Below, in pieces: positions 8,790 to 17,045 of a stretch of 64,000 bases of DNA (within the stretch, counting starts at the first letter, position 1; the number at the start of each line of letters is the position of its first letter). This DNA is from Methylobacterium sp. Leaf125. GTDB lineage: Bacteria; Pseudomonadota; Alphaproteobacteria; Rhizobiales; Beijerinckiaceae. The stretch spans positions 256,698 to 320,697 of the forward strand of contig NZ_LMNU01000012.1 in NCBI RefSeq assembly GCF_001423085.1. Reading direction: 5' to 3'. Below the pieces are notes generated by a model, which was given only the letters and a program-made list of their open reading frames with translations, had not been told where the DNA came from and ran no database searches. The position numbers and the translations under genes were made by a program.

Positions 8790-9500
8790 ATGATTACAAC
8801 CTTACGATATTTACTGCAAAGTCAGACGGCCGAGACGCTGATATCGAAGGCAGCGTCGAATAATGCGACGTCGCCGAACACCGCCTTCAAGATGACCGAC
8901 TCTAAGAAGGGACTTGCTCCAGCCGCGTTCGTGGAGATATCCGAACTTGCCAAAACCCTGTTAAGTCAAAGCACACCCGCATCTAACGCTGCCGAAAATC
9001 TTAAAACAGCCATCTCGGCGACCAACAAGAACAATACCGATCAGTATTCGAATTTGACACAGAGAAATGACTCGGCCCTCACACCAATAGGCTTCTTCGC
9101 CAGCCTGATGCCGCCTGGCGGCAAGGATATGAAACCCAATGGGAAGTGGCAGGCCGGAGCTCCCTAGGGCGACGCGACGAAGTCCGACGCTTCGTTCATT
9201 CGGGATCTCGGCCTATCGAGTCTCTCGATGGATGCTGCGGGATGGCCACCCGAGGTTGGCCAAGCTCTCGATAACGCTATCTGCACGGGGACCATCAAGA
9301 TCCAGAAGGCTTCCGATGTCGAAGGGTTGAACTTCAAATCCTCGCAGACCTTCACACCGAACAAGAACAACGGCGCCGGGTACGACACGACGGGCGGCAC
9401 GTCGCAGAATCCGGTCGGAGATACCAAGAAGACCATTGATTCCGGGCGCGCCTTGGCAAGGTGGACCGCCGATCGCGGGAATGTCTACCTGAGTTGGTGA
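8790..9500 (+). pseudogene. Paralogue B of the local family, amber-interrupted
   Basis: ATG at 8790 follows GAGGAGACC. The frame runs to TAG at 9165-9167 (125 codons) and then stays open in the same frame to TGA at 9500, giving a full-length equivalent of 236 codons against 246 for paralogue A. The part after the stop contains the conserved family ending (WTADRGNVYLSW). A single substitution to TAG therefore explains the split. A 125-aa N-terminal product could still be made from the first part. Function unknown. Confidence 0.65.
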
Positions 9501-10072
9501 ATAGCCGTCTCTGATAGAGAGTCCGCCAAAACAGAAATCTCGTCCGAGCGTGTCGCCGCGGTCCACCTTGGGCACCGCATCCCGCCGGGCTTTCACGGGA
9601 ACGGGTTTCCAAAGTAAAGGGCCGGGCGACTGTCGTTTGATGCTTCGGTACTTGGTAAGTTTTTATGCGATATCGAGCGTACTATAGTTGGGCCTGCGGG
9701 GTCTCGATCTGTGTCGGGCCCTGGATACCGACGGCACCACAGTTTCACGATCGCAGGATCGTGAAGTGGAACGCACGAACATGAATGCACTGGCATATAG
9801 CATTCAGCCCGATCGCTTAACCTGGAACTGATCGAGAAACTGTGGCCGCTTGCGTGCGAAAACTGGTCCAGCGGTTGGATGTTCTAATCCTATGTCAATA
9901 TCCCAAATCAGAGTTAACGCTCTTGTGTTGCGATGAGGCATCCTCAGGCCGAAGCGTCGCGCGACGCCGACCTGAAGACAGCGATTGAAGCGCGACCGGA
10001 GCCGAGTCGACCTTGGCGGGTTATGTCCCGGGACCGTGGAGCGAGCGCGTCCCCAATGGCACGCAATCCGGG
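9501..10072. other. Intergenic region with one strong palindrome
   Basis: No convincing gene. It contains the perfect inverted repeat described at 9744-9765 and the likely promoter region of the histidine kinase gene. Confidence 0.4.
9744..9765. repeat. Perfect inverted repeat, 9-bp arms
   Basis: TTCACGATC and GATCGTGAA are separated by four bases (GCAG). It could be an operator or a small hairpin. It lies about 310 bases upstream of the histidine kinase gene and is not followed by a T-run. Confidence 0.5.
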
Positions 10073-11056
10073 ATGAGCATGGCCGAGGGCTTCGAACCAA
10101 CTGGCGACGGGTGGACCCTCGCCAACTTCACTGCCGCGATCCACCGTGGCGGCGTCGCCATGTGGGCCTGGTCGCCGACCCAGCGCGTGGCCCGGCTCGA
10201 CGGTCTTTGCCGCGAGTTCTGGGGCGTGTCCGAGTCCGTGGTTTCGATCGACGAGTTGTTCGCCCGGGTGAACGCAGAGGATCGGGCAGAGATGGTGGAG
10301 AACTGGTGGGCCAGCGAGCGGGAGCCGCAGGCCTACAGCTTCGACTTCCGCATCGGCGACGGTGCAGGGGCCCGCTGGATCTCGGCGCGCGGCGTCGGCG
10401 GGGAGGCCAGCCGCGTCGGCGCGTGGATCCAGGCCATCTTCCTCGACGTCACGTACACCAAGCGGGCCGAGGAGGCCGAGCGGCTCCTCACAGCCGAGCT
10501 CGCCCACCGGGTGTCGAACATGTTCGCGGTAGCCCGGGCCCTGACCTCCATCGTCGCCCGGGACGCCAAGTCCATGCCGCTCTTCGCCGAGGATCTGTCG
10601 CGACGCTTCGGGGTGCTGCACGAGGCGACTGCGCTCGCGACGCGCTCGCAGCACGGCGATCACGGGAACGTCCCGATGGGCACGCTCGCCGAGCGCATCC
10701 TGGCGCCCTACCGCAACGGCGCCAACATTGACGTCGACATCGCGGACGCGGTGGTTGCCCCTCCAGGCAAGGTCAACGACTACGCGATGATCTTCCACGA
10801 GCTCGCGACCAACTCGGCGAAGTACGGCGCCCTGTCAGGTGGGGGCAAGCTCACGCTGCGGGGACGAATGGAGGACGGCGCGGCCAGGCTGACATGGGAG
10901 GAAGGGGCCGCTCCGTCCAGCGCTACGAAGGCCGAGGGGACGGGGTTCGGCTCGCGTCTCCTCAAGCAGACCATCGAGCGCAGTCTCGGAGGCCGCTTCG
11001 AACGCACCATCGATGCCGACGGTCTGCGCTTCGAGATGGTCGTCGAGAGCGTATGA
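10073..11056 (+). CDS. HWE-family sensor histidine kinase with PAS-like domain
   Basis: About 327 aa from ATG 10073; another ATG is at 10079 and the frame opens at a TTG at 10013. A PAS-like fold occupies about residues 15-135 (MWAWSPTQRVARLDG, ISARGVGGEASRVGAWIQAI). A kinase core of the HWE/HisKA_2 type follows: phospho-acceptor helix LTAELAHRVSNMFAVARA with its His, then N-box FHELATNSAKYGALS, and a G-box region GTGFGSRLLKQTIERSLGG. No membrane segments, so cytosolic. HWE kinases usually pair with a response regulator. Here a regulator remnant follows immediately but is deleted internally and split by an IS, so the kinase may have lost its partner. Confidence 0.85.
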   Translation: MSMAEGFEPTGDGWTLANFTAAIHRGGVAMWAWSPTQRVARLDGLCREFWGVSESVVSIDELFARVNAEDRAEMVENWWASEREPQAYSFDFRIGDGAGARWISARGVGGEASRVGAWIQAIFLDVTYTKRAEEAERLLTAELAHRVSNMFAVARALTSIVARDAKSMPLFAEDLSRRFGVLHEATALATRSQHGDHGNVPMGTLAERILAPYRNGANIDVDIADAVVAPPGKVNDYAMIFHELATNSAKYGALSGGGKLTLRGRMEDGAARLTWEEGAAPSSATKAEGTGFGSRLLKQTIERSLGGRFERTIDADGLRFEMVVESV

Positions 11057-11276
11057 CGTCCCAAGGCTCTCTGCTTCTGCGGTCGTCGGCATCGGGCGCT
11101 CGGCAAACGGCACGGCACCAAGTCAGGCAAGACCGTGCCGGTGGTGGACGATGAGCCGACCGTCCGCATGCTCATCACCGACATTTTGGAAAATTTCGGC
11201 ACACGGGCATTGCGGTCGGCAAGCGCGCGACCGGTCGCAAGGTGTTGTCGATCACCGGCGACGCGGAGAATGCGAT

Positions 11277-11282
11277 CCTAGG
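11277..11282. repeat. Target site duplication, left copy (CCTAGG)
   Basis: Six-base palindrome matching NCTAGN, repeated at the right end of the IS. The pre-insertion sequence had one copy within codons for Ile-Leu-Gly of the receiver gene. Confidence 0.9.
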
Positions 11283-12326
11283 TGTTTGATCCCAGGGTTT
11301 GATGGGGCACTCTTCACGCCGGAGTGGAGGGATGCGCTATGGGCCAGGTTCTTCATGGCAGCGCCACAACGACGGAGGCGATCCGTCGAGCGATCCAGCA
11401 TAGTCAAGCGAGCCTGAGGGCGCTCTCGAAGCGCTACGGGATCAACCCCAAGACGGTTGCCAAGTGGAAGAAGCGGACCTTGGTCGCCGACCAGCGCACG
11501 GGGCCGAAAGATCCTCGCTCGACGGTGCTGTCACCCGAGGACGAGGCGGTGGTGGTCGCCTTTCGTCGTCACACGCTCCTGCCCCTCGACGACTGCCTCT
11601 ACGCGCTCCAGGCCACGATCCCACACCTGACCCGCTCGTCGCTGCATCGTTGCTTGCAGCGCCACGGGATCAGCCGATTGCCCGAGGTCGACGGCGACAA
11701 GCCCAAGCGGTCGCGCTTCAAGGCCTACCCGCTCGGCTACTTCCACATCGATCTGGCTGAGGTCCACACGGCCGAAGGGCGGCTCTACCTACTCGTCGCC
11801 ATCGACCGTACGACCAAGTTCGCCTTCGTTGAGTTGCACGAGAAGGCGACCCGCCGGGTCGCAGGCGACTTCCTCCGGCATCTCATCGAGGCGGTGCCCT
11901 ACAAGGTGCACACGGTGCTCACCGACAACGGCACCCACTTCACGACACCCGGCAACGTTGCCTCGGCCGCCTCCATCATCAAGGAGGCGATTGCCGCCGG
12001 CGAGACCTTCCGAGCCCACAGCTTCGAGTCCGCCTGCGCTCGAAACGATATCGACCATCGCCTGACCAAGCCGCGCCACCCCCGGACGAATGGGCAGGTT
12101 GAGCGAATGAACCGCACAATCAAGGACGCGACGGTCAAGCGCTACCACTATGATAGCCACGAGCAACTCCGTGCCCATCTGGCCGACTTCGTCAGCGCCT
12201 ACAACTTTGGCCGGCGCCTGAAGACCCTGCGGGGTCTCACGCCCTACGAGGCCATCTGCAAAGCATGGTCCGTCGAGCCCAGTCGCTTCAGGGCAAACCC
12301 GCTCCACCAAATCCCGGGACCAAACA
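11283..12326 (+). mobile_element. Complete IS481-family insertion sequence, 1044 bp
   Basis: Terminal inverted repeats start TGTTTGATCCCAGGGTTTGA at the left and, read inward from the right, TGTTTGGTCCCGGGATTTGG. Flanking copies of CCTAGG (11277-11282 and 12327-12332) form a 6-bp target duplication. IS481 of Bordetella is known to target NCTAGN and duplicate 6 bp, and this site fits. The interrupted reading frame is restored by precise excision, which fixes the ends. It carries a single transposase gene. Confidence 0.92.
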
Positions 12327-12331
12327 CCTAG
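11339..12331 (+). CDS. IS481-family transposase
   Basis: About 330 aa from ATG 11339 (MGQVLHGSATTTEAIRR); an upstream in-frame ATG at 11324 is possible. N-terminal helix-turn-helix (about 10-55: SLRALSKRYGINPKTVAKWK), a central linker, then an rve integrase domain with the DDE triad: D in FHIDLAEVH, D in LTDNGTHF, E in NGQVERMNRT. Length and motifs are typical for IS481 transposases and there is no lesion, so it may be active. The last codons cross the right end of the IS, and the stop codon lies in the target duplication. Confidence 0.93.
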   Translation: MGQVLHGSATTTEAIRRAIQHSQASLRALSKRYGINPKTVAKWKKRTLVADQRTGPKDPRSTVLSPEDEAVVVAFRRHTLLPLDDCLYALQATIPHLTRSSLHRCLQRHGISRLPEVDGDKPKRSRFKAYPLGYFHIDLAEVHTAEGRLYLLVAIDRTTKFAFVELHEKATRRVAGDFLRHLIEAVPYKVHTVLTDNGTHFTTPGNVASAASIIKEAIAAGETFRAHSFESACARNDIDHRLTKPRHPRTNGQVERMNRTIKDATVKRYHYDSHEQLRAHLADFVSAYNFGRRLKTLRGLTPYEAICKAWSVEPSRFRANPLHQIPGPNT

Positions 12332-12332
12332 G
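12327..12332. repeat. Target site duplication, right copy (CCTAGG)
   Basis: Right copy of the duplication. It also supplies the TAG stop codon (12329-12331) of the transposase gene, which reads out of the element. Confidence 0.9.
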
Positions 12333-12584
12333 TAACGGCCCGCTTCCGCCCGGGATAGCGATGCTGACCAAGCCGTTGGCGACGGACAACCTTGCGGCGC
12401 GCATCCGCCCGATGATCGAGGGCAGCACGAACAAGCTTCGTCGCAGGTGGTCCCGCCCCGAACCGGGACGGGATGGCGAACAATGCGGTGGCTACCCGGA
12501 CCTGCGTCAGGACCGCCCGCTCGGGAACTCCGCCCGACTGCTCCGGTTCGCTCCTCGTGGATCATCCCAAAGGACATCGAAACC

Positions 12585-13457
12585 TTGCAGCCATCGTCAT
12601 CCGGTCTTCGCTTCTTGGTCGCGGAGAGCGAGCCCCCGGATGCCCGTGAGAAGCGCCGTGAGAGTGTCGGGCGGTCGTCTGGCGAGACCTACCTGGAAAT
12701 CCTCGAACGTCTGGCGCCGGGGTCGACCTGCGATAGGGTCAAGCCTGCCGATGCGGACGGCGCGCTGCCGTCGCGCACGTCTCTGGCCGACTACGACGCT
12801 GTGTTCCTGAGTGGATCGCCGCTGTCCTTGTACGAGGAGACCCCAGAGGTCCGCCGCTCGCTTGCCTTCATGGGCGCCCTGTTCGCCTCTGGCACGCCGT
12901 CATTCGGTTCGTGCGCCGGCCTGCAACTCGCGACGGTCGCGGCGGGAGGCACGGTCCGACAGAACCGCAACGGTCCCGAGGCCGGCTTCGCCAGGCGCAT
13001 CGTCGCGACCGAAAGGGGTCGATCCCATCCGCTCTTGAGGGGGCGGCCCGCTGCGTTCGACGCCCCGAGCATCCACACCGACGAGGTGGAGACCCTGCCG
13101 GACGGGGCGACCCTGATCGCGGTGAACCGATCCACTGTCGTCCAAGCTGCGGAGATACGGCACGAAAGCGGAACGTTCTGGGGCGTGCAATACCATCCGG
13201 AGATCGGCCTCGACGAGGTGACCGGGGCGCTGCGTCGGCAGGCGGACGACCTGGTGGAGGCTGGCTTGGCGTTGTCCCGTCGCGAGGTCGAGGATCAGGC
13301 CGACCTCGTCGAGGCCTTGCACCGCGAGCCGACCCGACGGGACCTTGCGTGGCGCCTCGGTCTCGACGACCAGGTCACGGACGACGACAAGCGGCAGACG
13401 GAGATCCGCAACTTCATCGAGGTCATGGCAGTCCCACGGCGCAGCGGAAGAGGCTGA
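12585..13457 (+). CDS. Class I glutamine amidotransferase-like protein (GMP-synthase GATase type)
   Basis: About 290 aa. The start is uncertain: I chose TTG 12585 because AAAGGA lies about 10 bases upstream, while the frame is open from 12447. The GATase1 domain has the nucleophile elbow FGSCAGLQLATVA and the His-Glu pair in VQYHPEIGLDE, so the Cys/His/Glu triad is complete. Such stand-alone proteins hydrolyse glutamine or related amides, but the acceptor is unknown. About 75 residues after the HPE motif form a charged helical tail. It sits right after the response-regulator remnant, without an obvious operon partner. Confidence 0.8.
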   Translation: MQPSSSGLRFLVAESEPPDAREKRRESVGRSSGETYLEILERLAPGSTCDRVKPADADGALPSRTSLADYDAVFLSGSPLSLYEETPEVRRSLAFMGALFASGTPSFGSCAGLQLATVAAGGTVRQNRNGPEAGFARRIVATERGRSHPLLRGRPAAFDAPSIHTDEVETLPDGATLIAVNRSTVVQAAEIRHESGTFWGVQYHPEIGLDEVTGALRRQADDLVEAGLALSRREVEDQADLVEALHREPTRRDLAWRLGLDDQVTDDDKRQTEIRNFIEVMAVPRRSGRG

Positions 13458-13638
13458 CCAGTCGCCGATGCGCCGGGCGGTCGTCATCGCACGGTGACGA
13501 CAGCCACATCGCGGATCGGCGAAAAAGCCCCGTATCGATTCAACGTGAAGGACGTTGCCTTGACGTCGAACCGTCCAAAGCAGCTGAGAACAGCGCTTCC
13601 GCCAGATGTAGCGGGATGGGGGAACGGAAGGAAACGAG

Positions 13639-14109
13639 ATGTCCGAACATACGTTCGACCAGACGAACATCACTTGGCGGACCCTGGACTGGCTGCCGCA
13701 CATCGCCTTCTTCGTCTACAAAGTCGACGAGCAGAACCGCATTGTCGACGTCGTGTTCAAATTCGCTGCGAACCAGAAGGTGATGCTGCACCGGCACAAG
13801 AGCCCCTACGTGACGCTCGTGATGCAGGGCGAGCTCAGGTTCTACCGCGAGGACGGCACCCACAAGGAGACGCGCCCGACGGGCAGCTACGTCTCGGGTG
13901 TGGCGAACGGTGACCCGCACATGGAGGGGGGTGGCGACGAGGACGCCATCGTGTTCTTCAGTAACCGCAACATCGAGGATGCGCTCTACGAGTTCCTCGA
14001 CGACGCGGGCAATCCCGTCCAGGTGCTCGGTATCGCGGACTTCAAGGCGCAGCTCGAAGAGCAGATCGCGACCGGCACGTTCCAGAAGGTCACAGCCAGG
14101 GCCGCCTAG
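13639..14109 (+). CDS. Cupin-fold protein (ChrR/DUF4437-like)
   Basis: 156 aa. The ATG follows GGAAGGAAACGAG, a strong ribosome binding site. A single beta-barrel cupin region spans about residues 40-130: LHRHKSPYVTLVMQGELRF carries the first cupin motif (H-x-H with a downstream acidic/glycine region), and DPHMEGGGDEDAIVFF resembles the second. It is likely a metal-binding cupin, but the substrate or sensor role is unknown. A hairpin terminator lies just downstream, so it is probably transcribed alone or with the amidotransferase. Confidence 0.75.
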   Translation: MSEHTFDQTNITWRTLDWLPHIAFFVYKVDEQNRIVDVVFKFAANQKVMLHRHKSPYVTLVMQGELRFYREDGTHKETRPTGSYVSGVANGDPHMEGGGDEDAIVFFSNRNIEDALYEFLDDAGNPVQVLGIADFKAQLEEQIATGTFQKVTARAA

Positions 14110-14122
14110 GCTTGGAGGTTAT

Positions 14123-14156
14123 CAAGGGGGTATCGGACCGCTTCGATGCCCCCTTG
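14123..14156 (+). terminator. Hairpin after the cupin gene
   Basis: CAAGGGGGTATCG pairs with CGATGCCCCCTTG over 13 bp (one G-U pair), with an 8-base loop, 13 bases after the stop codon. The T-run is weak. Confidence 0.5.
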
Positions 14157-14588
14157 CAAGATCGGACCCTCGGCTTCCAAAAAGCGCCGCTTCTCTAGGC
14201 CGAATGAAGCCATCGGGGTCATGTCCGCCCACTCCCGGCGGTTATCACCCCAATAGCTCTGGCTGCCTCTTGTCGGGCAGCGTCTTGCGAATCTGGTGCC
14301 GGACGATCTCCGCGCTGAACGGTTTGCCGATGGCCGGACAGGTGGTCTCGATCCCCTTCCTGGCTCGGGCCGCACAAGGTCCGCAATGCAGCCCATGAGA
14401 GTTCGGTCTTGGGGATCGATTCCCGCGCATCCGCCCTGTTCTGGAGGAAGCCCACAGGTTTTCCGCCTCGGTTCGTCGGCGGATGAGAGGGTTCGAGCGT
14501 TGCCCGAGTTCGAGGAGGCGTTCGCTCGGCCTGCATCGGCGATGAGCTTTGCAGTCGGGCCGTCGACCAACACAAACCAAGGTGTCGA
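14157..14588. other. Gap with no supported gene
   Basis: About 430 bases. Reading frames exist on both strands but none has a family signature. A minus-strand segment around 14250-14370 (CPAIGKPFSAEIVRHQIRK) looks protein-like and might be a decayed gene, but I cannot place it. Confidence 0.3.
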
Positions 14589-15683
14589 ATGGGCAAGATC
14601 GCCGAGGCGCAGATCGTCGGAAGCCTGTCACCTGACGGCGATGTACGGGCGGCCGCGCGAGACGCAATGACGGCTGCGCTCGCTATGTTCAAGCGAGGTC
14701 GACCCATCCTGGTCGTCAGTCACTTCGATGCGGACGGTCTGACCGCGGCCGCCATCCTGATCCGCGCCCTTCGGCAGGCGGGAAGGGAAGCGGTGTCCGT
14801 GGTTGTGGGCAAGGGGGAGTCGCCGTGGGACCCGGAGGTGATCCACCGGCTCGGCGCGCACGAGCCCGGCGGCCTGATCGTCGCCGATCTCGGCACCCGA
14901 GCCGATCCCGTGCTGCCGGGTTGCCCGACGCTCGTCATCGACCACCACGTGCCAACCGGCGAACCGAGGGACGCCGTCACGATCAGCGGCAACGGCCTCG
15001 ACCCCGAGCCGACCACCGCCTTGCTGGCCTGGTGGGCCGCCGGTGCCCTGGGGGATCAGGCCGACCTCCTGTGGCTGGCGGCGGTGGGTCTGATCGGCGA
15101 CATGGCCGAGGGCCTCGATTTCCCCGAGATCGCCGAGGCCCAGGTTCGCTGGGGCAAGACGGCCCTTCGCGATGCCACGTCGCTCGTCAACGCCCCCCGC
15201 CGGACCGCAACGGCCGATGCAGGGCCGGCGTTACGCCTTCTGCTGGCATCGGACGGCCCCAAACGCATCACCAAGGGCGACGATGCCGATGCTCTCGCCT
15301 TGCACGCGGCCAAGGCGGAGGTCCGCGCCGCCATGGACGTCGCGAAGCGCGTCCCGCCCGCCATCGGTGGCGATGTTGCGCTGATCGCGCTCGACTCCCC
15401 ATGCCAGATCCACCCCCTGATCGCCCAGCAATGGCGTGGGCGCCTCAAGGACAAGATCGTCATCGCCGCCAACGCGGGCTATCGCCCCGGCTGGGTGCAT
15501 TTCGCCGCTAGGTCGGCCAGCGGGCGCGACCTCATCGCCTTTCTCGCGGAGCATCGCCCGGAGAACGCCGACGGGCGCTACGGCAACGGTCACGCCCAGG
15601 CGACCAGCGGCGCACTACGCAACGCCGACTGGAACGACTTCATACGGAAACTCGGGTTTCCCCAGGCACAGGTGCAGGCATGA
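14589..15683 (+). CDS. DHH-family phosphoesterase (RecJ-like)
   Basis: 364 aa. The DHH phosphatase/exonuclease motifs are in order: SHFDADG (45-50, Mn-binding aspartates), VADLGTRAD (about 98-106), VIDHHVP (116-122), and LIGDMAEG near 165. The C-terminal DHHA1-type substrate-binding domain ends with GRYGNGHAQATSGAL, the GGxxxAxG-like motif. It lacks the extra OB domain of full RecJ and could act on short oligonucleotides or single-stranded DNA ends. The stop codon overlaps the ATG of the following uvsE-like gene (ATGA), pointing to coupled translation and a shared DNA-repair role. Confidence 0.85.
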   Translation: MGKIAEAQIVGSLSPDGDVRAAARDAMTAALAMFKRGRPILVVSHFDADGLTAAAILIRALRQAGREAVSVVVGKGESPWDPEVIHRLGAHEPGGLIVADLGTRADPVLPGCPTLVIDHHVPTGEPRDAVTISGNGLDPEPTTALLAWWAAGALGDQADLLWLAAVGLIGDMAEGLDFPEIAEAQVRWGKTALRDATSLVNAPRRTATADAGPALRLLLASDGPKRITKGDDADALALHAAKAEVRAAMDVAKRVPPAIGGDVALIALDSPCQIHPLIAQQWRGRLKDKIVIAANAGYRPGWVHFAARSASGRDLIAFLAEHRPENADGRYGNGHAQATSGALRNADWNDFIRKLGFPQAQVQA

Positions 15684-16174
15684 CCGCCGATGATCGTCCC
15701 CTTCGGCTGGGTTTTCCCGTCAAGGTGATGGGGCGGCCCGACCTGAAGTCACAGGACACCCGGCGCTGGCAGAAGGACCCGCACCTCAAGTGCTCGCTCG
15801 AACTGCTCGATCATGTCCTGGACTACCTCAAATCCAACAACCTCGACATGTACCGCATGTCGTCGGACATCGCGCCCTACGCGACCCACCCGGACATACC
15901 TCAGTTCCACAACATGGTAGCGGAGAGCGATGCCGAGTTGCGGGCGTTCGGCGCCAAGGCTCGGGCCTACGACATCCGGCTCTCGTTCCATCCCTCGCAG
16001 TACGTGCTGCTGAACGCCCCGAACCCCGATCTGCTTCGCTTCGCACCCGACGTCGCCGCCGGGTTCGGGATTACCCCACAGGAAGCGACGGACGATGAGG
16101 AGCAGTTGGAGGACGGTGTCGACGCCGATGAGGAGGCCGACGTGGACGAGGGACGCAGGGAAGCCGCGGAATGA
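15680..16174 (+). pseudogene. uvsE: UV damage endonuclease UvsE, truncated
   Basis: 164 aa against about 300 for the family. The N-terminal half is clearly UvsE: LRLGFPVKVMGRPDLKSQDT, MYRMSSDIAPYATHP and LSFHPSQYVLLNAP. After residue 120 or so the TIM-barrel ends. The sequence passes, in frame, to an acidic tail (DDEEQLEDGVDADEEADVDE) that looks like a C-terminal extension. The central and C-terminal metal-binding strands, including most of the manganese ligands, are absent. An in-frame deletion of roughly 450 bases explains this. ATPase-independent repair activity is unlikely. It overlaps the DHH gene by four bases. Confidence 0.75.
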
Positions 16175-16248
16175 CCCCGGGTAAACCGGACTAGCGAAAT
16201 ACGTTTGGTCGGTCGGTGCGACCAGGGAAGCGGAGCACGAAATTCATC

Positions 16249-16638
16249 ATGAGCGACATGGCATCAAGGCTCTCGGACGGTCCGCATCTGCGCACGATCG
16301 CCATGCCGCGCGACACGAACGCGGCGGGTGCGATCTTCGGTGGCTGGACGGTATCCCAGATGGATCTGGCCGGCGGCACCCTCGCCGCCCAGCGAGCGAA
16401 GGGACGCGTTGCAACCGTCAGTATCGACGCGATGCGCTTCCTCCGTCCCATCGCGGTGGGCGACGAGGTGAGTTGCTACTGTACCCTTCAGGACGAAAGT
16501 GGGACGTCGTTCGGCGTGAAGGTCGAAGTCTGGGTCCGCGATCGTACCGGAGGGGACGCAAAGAAGGTGACCGAGGGCCTGTTCACCTACGTGGCCGTGG
16601 ATGACGAAGGGAAGCCACGGCAGAGCGACGACGGCTGA
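16249..16638 (+). CDS. Acyl-CoA thioesterase, YciA/hotdog family
   Basis: 129 aa from ATG 16249 (an ATG at 16258 is also possible). The single hotdog fold has the YciA-type motif MPRDTNAAGAIFGGWTVSQM, where Asn and Asp around the helix are catalytic in the family, then GRVATVSIDAMRFLRPIAVG. These enzymes hydrolyse acyl-CoA esters, usually as hexamers. The gene follows the truncated uvsE in the same orientation with a 74-base gap. Confidence 0.88.
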   Translation: MSDMASRLSDGPHLRTIAMPRDTNAAGAIFGGWTVSQMDLAGGTLAAQRAKGRVATVSIDAMRFLRPIAVGDEVSCYCTLQDESGTSFGVKVEVWVRDRTGGDAKKVTEGLFTYVAVDDEGKPRQSDDG

Positions 16639-17045
16639 TCGATCAATCGCTGGAACGGGCCACGATCCACCGTCTTCAAGACCTTAGGGGTCGGTACGGG
16701 TACCAACGTGCAGTCCTGAGCCATGCGAGGCTGCAACCCAGCGGCAGGGCTTGGGCCACCCGTTTTGCGCTGATCGACTCGGGGCGTAACGCGTGGCTGA
16801 CAGCGCCATCGGGGATGCGTGACGGGGTTCTGCGCCTCGTCGAGGCGTCAGTGCCATGCTGGACTGGACCGGCGAGTTTTCGCCTGCCTGTCTGGATCGG
16901 CGGGTGGGACGGGACACGGAGCGCGCGCATCTCGACCTGACCCTTTCCCGTCCCGCAGCGTGAGCGCGCCGGTAGACTTTCTTCCATCAGACTAGGACGC
17001 CCAGGGCTAGCGGCTTCACAGGACACGTGCCTCGGGATCGGCAGC
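16639..17045. other. Gap with no supported gene
   Basis: About 400 bases between the convergent thioesterase and hybrid kinase genes. Open frames on both strands lack family features. No clear terminator hairpin was seen. Confidence 0.35.

Larger units (their letters stand above)
11126..12432 (+). pseudogene. Response regulator receiver, internally deleted and split by IS481-family element
   Basis: The 5' part reads VPVVDDEPTVRMLITDILE (acidic pocket and first helix). It then jumps with a frame change to KVLSITGDAENAIL at 11276, so roughly 35-40 residues including the phospho-acceptor Asp are missing. The continuation GNGPLPPGIAMLTKPLAT and AARIRPMIEG resumes at 12327-12333, after the IS. 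Removing the IS and one copy of CCTAGG restores an uninterrupted AILGNG junction. It was presumably the partner of the HWE kinase immediately upstream. The 3' limit is approximate. Confidence 0.75.

Noticed and set aside
3497..9167. Amber suppression as an explanation for several in-frame TAG codons (channel gene, exported protein, paralogue B)
   Set aside because: The adaptor and channel also carry frameshifts, and TAG is used as an ordinary stop by neighbouring intact genes (permease, paralogue A), so suppression is unlikely.
14245..14667. Minus-strand frame in the gap before the DHH gene
   Set aside because: A short protein-like stretch is visible but no family, start site or conservation can be supported, so it is not called as a gene.
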